A stretch of DNA of 5,145 nt from Clostridiales bacterium (GTDB lineage Bacteria > Bacillota > Clostridia > Lachnospirales > Lachnospiraceae). How positions within the stretch are numbered: the stretch's first letter is position 1; every line of letters starts with the position of its first letter. Positions 1 to 5,145 of the stretch are shown here, piece by piece. Location: NCBI GenBank assembly GCA_021204765.1, contig JAJPYU010000137.1, forward strand, positions 1-5,145, given 5' to 3'. Below the pieces are notes generated by a model. That model was not told the DNA's origin. It was given only the letters and a program-made list of their open reading frames with translations, and made no database searches. The translations under genes and the position numbers were made by a program.

Positions 1-801
1 GCATTAACTGACATAGATTTCACCGCGGCACCGGGTCATACCATAGGTATCATCGGTGCCACCGGCTCCGGGAAATCCACGCTTATAAATCTGATACCGG
101 GCTTCTACGAGGCGGGTTCCGGTCAGGTGCTGGTCGGTGGGAAGGATGTCAGGGAATATGATAAGAAAGAGCTCCGCAGCCACATCGGCCTGGTGCCCCA
201 GAATGCGGTGCTTTTTGCGGGAACCATACGGGACAACCTGCTCTGGGGAAAGGGTGATGCTTCCGACAGTGATCTGGCTGCCGCAGTATCTGCCGCACAG
301 GCCGCAGATATAATTGAGGGGAAAGAAGCGGGCCTGGATGAGATGGTGGAGCAGGGAGGAAGAAATTTCTCCGGAGGACAGAGGCAGAGACTTACCATAG
401 CCAGGGCCCTGGTGCGCCGCCCTGAGATACTTATTCTGGACGACAGCTCATCAGCACTTGATTATGCCACGGATGCGGCGCTTCGCAAAGCCATAGCCGC
501 TCTTGATTATCACCCCACAGTATTTATCGTCTCTCAGAGGACTTCTTCCATCCGCCACGCAGATCAGATAATAGTGTTGGATGACGGGCGGGTGGCTGGT
601 CTCGGCACTCACGATGAGCTGATGAAATCCTGCGAGATTTACAGGCAGACAGACAGGATCCAGTTCCCTGCTAAAGAAGGAGGATCTGAATCCGGGAAGA
701 ACCTCGAAAGCAGCAGTGGGAAGCCTGTTAAGGATAATGCCACAGATGACAGCAGTTTTGCGGGCAGCATTCCGGTGGGAGGGGAGGTGATCCTCTCATG
801 A
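1..801 (+). CDS. ABC exporter subunit A, ATP-binding half (5'-truncated); carries the degenerate ATP site
   Basis: This is the C-terminal 266 residues of a fused membrane/ATP-binding ABC exporter half; the membrane domain and true start lie left of the window. The reading frame is open from base 1, so internal GTG or ATG codons are not starts. Visible motifs are Walker A GATGSGKST (residues 19-27), Q-loop VPQN (Gln67), a canonical FSGGQ signature (123-127), Walker B ILILDD (143-148) and D-loop SALD (151-154). Two key residues are altered: the catalytic glutamate after Walker B is Asp148, and the switch histidine is Gln179 (VSQRTSS). Known two-subunit exporters such as TM287/288 and BmrCD have one subunit with such a non-canonical site. 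After the ATPase domain comes a polar Gly/Ser/Lys/Asp-rich tail of about 45 residues. The gene ends in an ATGA overlap with subunit B, implying coupled translation and a heterodimer at the cytoplasmic membrane. Substrate is unknown (drug, lipid or peptide export are possible). Confidence 0.93.
   Translation, partial: ALTDIDFTAAPGHTIGIIGATGSGKSTLINLIPGFYEAGSGQVLVGGKDVREYDKKELRSHIGLVPQNAVLFAGTIRDNLLWGKGDASDSDLAAAVSAAQAADIIEGKEAGLDEMVEQGGRNFSGGQRQRLTIARALVRRPEILILDDSSSALDYATDAALRKAIAALDYHPTVFIVSQRTSSIRHADQIIVLDDGRVAGLGTHDELMKSCEIYRQTDRIQFPAKEGGSESGKNLESSSGKPVKDNATDDSSFAGSIPVGGEVILS
783..790 (+). promoter_or_regulatory. Strong Shine-Dalgarno site of ABC subunit B, inside the end of subunit A
   Basis: GGAGGTGA lies 7 bases before the ATG at 798 and is a near-perfect anti-16S match. 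It sits within the last codons of the upstream gene, where it encodes part of Gly-Gly-Glu-Val. It supports the ATG at 798 as the start and coupled translation of the two subunits. Confidence 0.85.
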
Positions 802-2576
802 TTAAAAATCAGGGTAAAAAGAAATCTCCTGAATTGAAAGTGACCCGCCGGATCACCTTAAAGAAGATACTCCGCTATGTAGGAGTATACCGCTTCCGCG
901 TAGCCCTCTCCATCATACTTGCAGTGGCAACTGTGGCCCTGACTCTTTATATCCCGGTTCTGGTGGGACAGGCCATAGATCATATCATCGGCCCCGGGCA
1001 GGTGGACTTTTACGATATCTTTACCATAGTTATCCGCATAGGGGTGGCAGCGGCAGTCACTGCCATCCTCCAGTGGATAATGAATGCCATAAATAACAGG
1101 GTGACGGTCTGCGTGGTGAGGGACATCAGAAATGAGGCATTTGACCGCCTCCAGATCCTGCCCTTAAAATACCTGGACGGTAAGCCCCAGGGCGATGTGG
1201 TCAGCCGCATTATCGCCGATGTGGATCAGTTTTCCGACGGTCTGCTCATGGGCTTTACCCAGCTCTTTACAGGGGTGGTGACTATCGCCGGCACACTTAT
1301 TTTCATGCTGACGATCAAGCCGCTGATCGCTTTGGTGGTGGTGGCACTGACGCCAGTCTCCCTGCTGGTAGCCCGATTTATTTCAAAGCGTACTTACGAT
1401 ATGTTCAGGCTCCAGTCCGAGACCAGGGCCGAGCAGACCGCCCTCATAGATGAGATGGTGGAGAATCAGAAAGTGGTTAGGGCTTTCTCCCACGAGGATG
1501 AGGCCATGGAGCGCTTTGACGAGATAAACGGGAGGCTTGAGCTGGCAAGCCGCCGCGCCACCTTTTTCTCATCACTGGTAAATCCCACCACCCGCTTCGT
1601 AAACAGCATAGTCTATGCAGCGGTGGCACTTACCGGTGCTCTCTCAGTCATTTTCGGGGGAATGACTGTCGGCGGACTGACTGCGTTCTTAAGCTACGCA
1701 AACCAGTACACCAGGCCATTCAATGAGATTTCCGGTGTCATCACGGAGCTGCAGAATGCCCTGGCCTGTGCCGCCAGGATATTTGAGCTTATTGAGACTG
1801 AAGCCGAGACTCCCGATGACGCGGACGCCGCTGACCCTTCTGCGGCAGAGGGCAGGGTGGATATTTCCCATGTGGACTTTTCATACGATCCCGCAAAACG
1901 GCTGATCGAGGACATGGACATACATGTAGAACCCGGACAGAGGATAGCCATAGTCGGACCCACCGGCTGCGGCAAGACCACCCTCATCAACCTGCTGATG
2001 CGCTTCTATGATACAGACAAGGGTGCCATTTTCGTGGACGGCTGCGATATCCGCCGCATGAAGCGCCGTGCCCTGAGAGGCAGTTACGGGATGGTTCTCC
2101 AGGATACCTGGCTTAAGGAAGGGACGATCCGTGATAACATCCGTCTTGGCCGGCCTGAGGCCACGGACGATGAGGTCATAGCGGCCGCAAGATCTTCCCA
2201 CGCCCACGGCTTTATACGCAGGCTGCCCGAAGGTTATGACACCGTGATCGGAGAGGATGGAGGCAGCCTTTCCGCAGGAGAGCGCCAGCTGCTCTCCATA
2301 GCCCGCGTTATGCTCACAGACCCTTCAATGCTTATTCTTGACGAGGCCACGTCATCCATAGATACCCGTACAGAGATGCAGGTCCAGGAGGCTTTTGCAA
2401 AGCTCATGGAGGGTCGCACCAGCTTCATTGTGGCCCATCGCCTGTCGACTATCCGCAATGCGGACTGCATCCTGGTCATGCGCGATGGGAAGATCGTGGA
2501 GCAGGGCGACCACGACCAGCTGATGGAAAAACGCGGCTTCTATTACGAACTGTATCAAAGCCAGTTTGAGGGATAA
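798..2576 (+). CDS. ABC exporter subunit B, fused membrane and ATP-binding protein; carries the catalytic residues
   Basis: This complete 592-residue type IV (ABCB-like) exporter half has the usual length for the family. A basic N-terminus is followed by six predicted membrane helices at about residues 35-58, 73-97, 148-171, 174-196, 262-285 and 288-305, then an ATP-binding domain from about 352. Motifs are an A-loop tyrosine (Tyr363, FSYD), Walker A GPTGCGKTT (387-395), Q-loop Gln435 (VLQD), signature LSAGE (491-495), Walker B MLILDE with Glu516, and switch His547 (VAHRLST). Walker A, Walker B and the histidine are canonical, but the signature departs from LSGGQ. Subunit A shows the reverse pattern, so the pair should form one catalytic and one degenerate ATP site. 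The ATG at 798 overlaps the TGA of subunit A and has a strong ribosome binding site 7 bases upstream. Family membership is certain; a multidrug or lipid export role is only inferred from resemblance. Confidence 0.96.
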   Translation: MIKNQGKKKSPELKVTRRITLKKILRYVGVYRFRVALSIILAVATVALTLYIPVLVGQAIDHIIGPGQVDFYDIFTIVIRIGVAAAVTAILQWIMNAINNRVTVCVVRDIRNEAFDRLQILPLKYLDGKPQGDVVSRIIADVDQFSDGLLMGFTQLFTGVVTIAGTLIFMLTIKPLIALVVVALTPVSLLVARFISKRTYDMFRLQSETRAEQTALIDEMVENQKVVRAFSHEDEAMERFDEINGRLELASRRATFFSSLVNPTTRFVNSIVYAAVALTGALSVIFGGMTVGGLTAFLSYANQYTRPFNEISGVITELQNALACAARIFELIETEAETPDDADAADPSAAEGRVDISHVDFSYDPAKRLIEDMDIHVEPGQRIAIVGPTGCGKTTLINLLMRFYDTDKGAIFVDGCDIRRMKRRALRGSYGMVLQDTWLKEGTIRDNIRLGRPEATDDEVIAAARSSHAHGFIRRLPEGYDTVIGEDGGSLSAGERQLLSIARVMLTDPSMLILDEATSSIDTRTEMQVQEAFAKLMEGRTSFIVAHRLSTIRNADCILVMRDGKIVEQGDHDQLMEKRGFYYELYQSQFEG

Positions 2577-2685
2577 AGACGGTTAATGCGCACTCACAGG
2601 TTACCATGCGGTAATTCAGTGAAATTTCAGTTTTGTGAAAATTCCATGAAATTCGCTTTTGGCATAGAATTGGGAAAAAAATGAC

Positions 2686-2713
2686 TTGAAAATTAGAATT
2701 TTTGAAGTATACT
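2686..2713 (+). promoter_or_regulatory. Sigma-A-type promoter for the V-type ATPase operon
   Basis: TTGAAA (2686-2691) and TATACT (2708-2713) each match five of six consensus bases and are 16 bases apart, in an AT-rich stretch. Transcription would start near 2719-2721, giving a leader of about 100 bases before the first ATPase gene. It is the best promoter-like pair in the intergenic region and faces the ATPase genes. This is a prediction from sequence only. Confidence 0.65.
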
Positions 2714-2745
2714 AATGATTGTATTTAAAAAAATACAATCTTAGT
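2711..2745. repeat. Inverted repeat over the -10 box and expected transcription start; operator-like
   Basis: GATTGTATTT (2717-2726) and AAATACAATC (2731-2740) are perfect 10-base complements around an AAAA centre. The symmetry continues outward as ACTAA (2711-2715) and TTAGT (2741-2745), with one unpaired T at 2716, giving 15 pairs in all. The left outer arm includes the last three bases of the predicted -10 box. Because transcription would begin inside the left arm, the full symmetry would not be present in the RNA, which favours a DNA-binding site for a dimeric regulator over an RNA hairpin. There is no GC-rich stem or following T-run, so it is not a standard terminator. The regulator is unknown. 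Confidence 0.6.
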
Positions 2746-2791
2746 CAGGTTTATCAGTGCAAACATTTATCTGCACATCCTTAAAGCCTGA
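2745..2791 (+). promoter_or_regulatory. Possible folded leader upstream of the first ATPase gene
   Basis: TCAGGTTTA (2745-2753) can pair with TAAAGCCTGA (2782-2791), leaving one bulged G. Inside it, GTGCA (2757-2761) pairs with TGCAC (2772-2776) around a 10-base loop. The structure would end about 14 bases before the Shine-Dalgarno core at 2806-2812. It matches no riboswitch class that I recognise, and its stability is modest, so it may be incidental. Confidence 0.3.
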
Positions 2792-2805
2792 TATGATTCC
2801 ATGAA

Positions 2806-2812
2806 AGGAGGG
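2806..2812 (+). promoter_or_regulatory. Shine-Dalgarno site that points to a TTG start at 2822
   Basis: AGGAGGG is a strong ribosome binding site. It lies 9 bases before the in-frame TTG at 2822 (normal spacing), 24 bases before the in-frame ATG at 2837 (too far), and downstream of the in-frame ATG at 2801, which has no such site ahead of it. It therefore favours TTG as the start of the small ATPase gene. Confidence 0.7.
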
Positions 2813-2821
2813 CGAAATTGT

Positions 2822-3130
2822 TTGTTAGCTGACACTATGAAACAGGTCAAGAAGGCTGAGGACCAGGCGGCGAAGATCATCGCGGACGCTAAAGAGAAAG
2901 CGGCAGCTATCGTGGACGAGGCGAAGGCAGCGGCGAAGCAGAGCAGGGCCGATGCCGAGGCTAAGGCCACTGAGGAAGCCAGGGCGAAGATCGCGGCGGC
3001 TAAGGAATCAGGAGATGCCGAGAAGGCATCCTACGCAGCCAAAGTCGACGAGGAGCTGGCGGCTGCGGATAAAGCGGCTTATGCGAAGGCTGATGCTGCT
3101 GCTGATGCCATCATTGCCGGCCTGGTATAA
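2822..3130 (+). CDS. ntpF: V-type ATP synthase peripheral-stalk subunit, G/H type (NtpF-like)
   Basis: This is a 102-residue soluble protein with 38 alanines and almost all the rest Lys, Glu, Asp, Gln or Arg, with no proline, no cysteine and no membrane segment. The regular spacing of alanines between charged residues (for example KKAEDQAAKIIADAKEKAAA, from about residue 10) predicts one long helix forming a coiled coil. The C-terminus DAIIAGLV resembles the end of small bacterial/archaeal V-type ATPase subunits of the G/H group. In known enzymes this protein pairs with subunit E to form the stator stalk between the catalytic head and subunit I. It is the first gene of the operon, 46 bases before subunit I, matching the ntpF-ntpI order of Enterococcus hirae. 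I chose TTG at 2822 from Shine-Dalgarno spacing; ATG at 2801 (109 residues) or 2837 (97 residues) are alternatives. Low complexity makes the family call rest largely on context. Confidence 0.82.
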   Translation: MLADTMKQVKKAEDQAAKIIADAKEKAAAIVDEAKAAAKQSRADAEAKATEEARAKIAAAKESGDAEKASYAAKVDEELAAADKAAYAKADAAADAIIAGLV

Positions 3131-3162
3131 AATGTATTAAAGTAACTAACAGTATTTAGTAA

Positions 3163-3168
3163 AGGAGG
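3163..3168 (+). promoter_or_regulatory. Shine-Dalgarno site of subunit I
   Basis: AGGAGG, 8 bases before the ATG at 3177, fixes the start of subunit I, whose N-terminus then matches the family (MAVLQMQRINLVAM). The 46-base gap between the two ATPase genes shows no promoter or terminator, consistent with co-transcription. Confidence 0.85.
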
Positions 3169-3176
3169 AAGTTTCA

Positions 3177-5145
3177 ATGGCAGTATTGCAGATGCAGCGC
3201 ATAAATCTGGTTGCCATGAAGCAGAATCGGAAAGCCATCCTTGAGCGCCTGCAGGAGCTGGGCGGCGTGGAGATCAATGTCAGGAAGAAGGATCGGAAAA
3301 ACACTCACACAGAGGACGTCTCCGAGGAGAGATCGTCCTTTGAAAAGAATGCTTCCGCGGCTGATCAGGCCATAGAGATCCTGGATAAGTACGCTCCTGA
3401 GAAGTCATCATTGCTCTCCATGCTTGCCGGAAAGCCCCTTGCGACCAGGGAGGAGTATGACGAGACAGCAAAGAATGCCCAGAGGTATGTTGCCACGGCA
3501 TCAGAGCTGGTTGGCCTTGAAAAGCAGATCAGCGAGGCTGCGTCCACCATCACGAAGCTGGAGACCCAGGCAGAGACACTGGTTCCCTGGGAGAGCCTGG
3601 ATGTGCCCATGGATACGGCTGGCACGGACAAGACGGCGGTCTTCTTCGGTACTCTTCCCGATGCGGCTACTGAGGAGACGGTGCTGACGGCTCTTAAGAC
3701 CCACACTCCCGCCGTGGAGAAAGCGGACGTGGAGATCATATCCTCGGAGAAGGATATCGCCTATCTGGCTGTGGTATGCCTTAAGGCTGATGCCGCAGCG
3801 GCGGAGGACGCTCTGCGGATGATGGGCTTTGCCCGTCCTACATGGGTAAGCCACCGCACTCCCCGGGATGAGCAGAAGGCGATAAGTGAACAGATCGAGG
3901 CCCTTAAAGCCGAGATAGAGCAGCATACCGCTGAGATCTCAGAGATGGCTCCCGAGAGAGAGCACTTAAAGCTGGTCTCCGATTATTACAGGCTTCAGGC
4001 AGAGAGATACGATGTGCTGGGCACCCTGCCGCAGACGGCGAATACTTTTGCCTTAAGCGGCTACATTCCCGCGAATATTGCGGAAAGGGTTGCAAAAGAG
4101 TTAGAGACGGATTACGACGCAGCCGTGGAGCTGGAAGACATCGGCCCTAAGGAAAAGGCTCCTGTACTGACGAAGAACAATAAGTTCTCCGATTCCATGG
4201 ACGGAGTGCTGGCATCCTACGGCCTGCCCGGAAAGGGCGATATCGATCCTACTGTTATCATGTCAATATTCTACATAGTGTTGTTTGGCATGATGCTCTC
4301 CGATGCAGGTTACGGCCTGCTGATGGTAATTGGCTGCGGATTTGCGCTGGCGAAATTCCCGCGGATGGGAACAGGACTGCGGAAGAGCCTTAAGATGTTC
4401 TTCTTCTGCGGGATCTCCACAGTAATCTGGGGTTTCCTTTTCGGTGGGTTCTTCGGAGATGCCATCACGGTGATAGGCAGGGAGTTCTTCGGAAAGACAA
4501 TTGCTTTCCCGACCCTGTGGTTCACACCCATAGACGAGCCCATGCGGCTGCTGATCTACTCACTGATCATAGGTATGGTCCATCTGTTCCTGGGACTGGG
4601 GATCAAAGGATATATGCTCCTCAAGAAAGGTGACAAGGTTGGATTCTTCAGCGATGTTATCGGCTGGTATATGTTCCTTGTCGGACTGATCCTGATGCTG
4701 CTTCCCACATCCATCTTCAAGTCCATGTCCGGATGGGATATCAGTTTCGGAACGGGGATGACTTACTTCTCCTACGCACTGGCTATAGTCGGAGCGGTGA
4801 TACTGCTCATCATGGCAGGACGCAGGAAGAAGAAAAAGGTTGCTCTCCGTCTGCTCCTCGGTGTGTATGAGATTTACGGCATCACCAGCTGGCTTTCCGA
4901 CTGGCTGTCATATTCAAGGCTTTTAGCTCTGGGACTTGCCACCGGAGCCATCGCCCAGGTGGTTAATCTGATCGGTACCATGTTCGGTCACGGAATATTA
5001 AAGCTTCTCATTTTCATCGTGGTGTTTATCATCGGACATGCCTTGAATATGGCTATCAACGTCCTGGGAGCTTACGTCCACTCCAACAGGCTGGAGTACG
5101 TGGAGTTCTTCCAGAAGTTCTACGATGGAAGCGGAAAACCTTTCG
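3177..5145 (+). CDS. ntpI: V-type ATP synthase subunit I (subunit-a homologue), 3'-truncated by the window edge
   Basis: The frame is open from ATG 3177 to the window end (656 complete codons, no stop). The usual family length and the visible ending EFFQKFYDGSGKPF suggest only a few residues are missing. Residues 1 to about 355 form the soluble domain that contacts the peripheral stalks: an N-terminal QMQRINLVAM start, helical coiled-coil stretches near 90-130 and 231-275, and a conserved-looking GTLPQTANTFALSGYIP segment (282-298). About seven or eight membrane segments follow, near 360-384, 407-427, 456-478, 494-514, 529-549, 580-602 and 607-632. Family motifs are SDAGYG (375-380) and SYSRLLALGLA, in which Arg581 corresponds to the essential arginine of subunit a that faces the rotor ring. 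Subunit I provides the ion half-channels of the membrane motor. Whether H+ or Na+ is carried cannot be told, because the ring subunit K lies outside the window. Confidence 0.96.
   Translation, partial: MAVLQMQRINLVAMKQNRKAILERLQELGGVEINVRKKDRKNTHTEDVSEERSSFEKNASAADQAIEILDKYAPEKSSLLSMLAGKPLATREEYDETAKNAQRYVATASELVGLEKQISEAASTITKLETQAETLVPWESLDVPMDTAGTDKTAVFFGTLPDAATEETVLTALKTHTPAVEKADVEIISSEKDIAYLAVVCLKADAAAAEDALRMMGFARPTWVSHRTPRDEQKAISEQIEALKAEIEQHTAEISEMAPEREHLKLVSDYYRLQAERYDVLGTLPQTANTFALSGYIPANIAERVAKELETDYDAAVELEDIGPKEKAPVLTKNNKFSDSMDGVLASYGLPGKGDIDPTVIMSIFYIVLFGMMLSDAGYGLLMVIGCGFALAKFPRMGTGLRKSLKMFFFCGISTVIWGFLFGGFFGDAITVIGREFFGKTIAFPTLWFTPIDEPMRLLIYSLIIGMVHLFLGLGIKGYMLLKKGDKVGFFSDVIGWYMFLVGLILMLLPTSIFKSMSGWDISFGTGMTYFSYALAIVGAVILLIMAGRRKKKKVALRLLLGVYEIYGITSWLSDWLSYSRLLALGLATGAIAQVVNLIGTMFGHGILKLLIFIVVFIIGHALNMAINVLGAYVHSNRLEYVEFFQKFYDGSGKPF

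Noticed and set aside
127..801. GTG at 127 as the start of ABC subunit A
   Set aside because: The frame is open to base 1 and encodes Walker A (55-81) upstream of this codon, so the gene is cut by the window edge and does not start at 127.
1881..2207. Minus-strand open frame of 108 codons inside ABC subunit B
   Set aside because: It is opposite the conserved Walker A and Q-loop coding region, which fully explains the sequence.
2600..2615. Hairpin GTTACC-ATGC-GGTAAT after the ABC genes as a terminator
   Set aside because: The stem is only six pairs including one G-T, is not GC-rich, and is followed by TCAGTGAAAT, not a T-run. No convincing intrinsic terminator is visible for the exporter genes; they may end by another route or read through.
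2660..2675. TGGCATAGAATTGGGA as a sigma-54 promoter
   Set aside because: The -24 part (TGGCA) fits, but the -12 GC is replaced by GG, and the sigma-A-type pair 20-40 bases downstream is better.
2952..3140. Plus-strand open frame of 62 codons overlapping the small ATPase gene in another frame
   Set aside because: Its Arg/Pro-rich translation is typical of a shifted reading of an alanine-rich gene, and it has no ribosome binding site.
3501..3926. Minus-strand open frame of 141 codons inside subunit I
   Set aside because: It lies wholly within a well-supported gene on the other strand, has no ribosome binding site that I can see, and resembles no known protein; it is a by-product of the codon use of subunit I.

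Overview
The window looks like chromosomal DNA from a Gram-positive anaerobe of the Clostridia, probably a Lachnospiraceae-type gut or rumen bacterium. The evidence is strong purine-rich ribosome binding sites, tight gene packing, frequent ATA isoleucine codons, a two-subunit exporter of a kind common in Firmicutes, and a bacterial V-type (A/V-type) ATPase operon that starts with the same gene order as the Enterococcus ntp cluster. The family-level placement is inference from style, not from a marker gene.

Layout: all genes are on the + strand. Positions 1-801 hold the C-terminal ATP-binding half of a fused ABC exporter subunit, cut by the left window edge. It overlaps by ATGA with a complete second ABC exporter subunit (798-2576). 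The two have complementary defects in their ATP-site motifs, so they very probably form one heterodimeric exporter with one working and one degenerate ATP site. The substrate cannot be read from the sequence.

Positions 2577-2821 are an AT-rich intergenic region. It contains a good sigma-A-type promoter (TTGAAA, 16-base gap, TATACT), a striking inverted repeat that overlaps the -10 box and the expected transcription start, and a leader that can fold just ahead of a strong Shine-Dalgarno sequence. This is the probable control region of the next operon.

Positions 2822-3130 encode a small alanine/lysine/glutamate-rich coiled-coil protein that fits the peripheral-stalk G/H-type subunit (NtpF-like) of a V-type ATPase. 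Positions 3177-5145 encode nearly all of the large membrane subunit I (NtpI, the bacterial subunit-a homologue), missing only its last few residues at the right edge. The remaining ATPase genes (K, E, C, F, A, B, D or similar) would be expected downstream. In the assembled enzyme the small subunit would be part of the stator stalk that links the catalytic head to subunit I, which forms the ion half-channels next to the rotor ring.

I see no mobile element, CRISPR array, tRNA or rRNA, and no gene I could not place in a known family. The most interesting items are the operator-like inverted repeat on the ATPase promoter and the asymmetric ATP sites of the exporter. I do not see convincing evidence of an undescribed system here.
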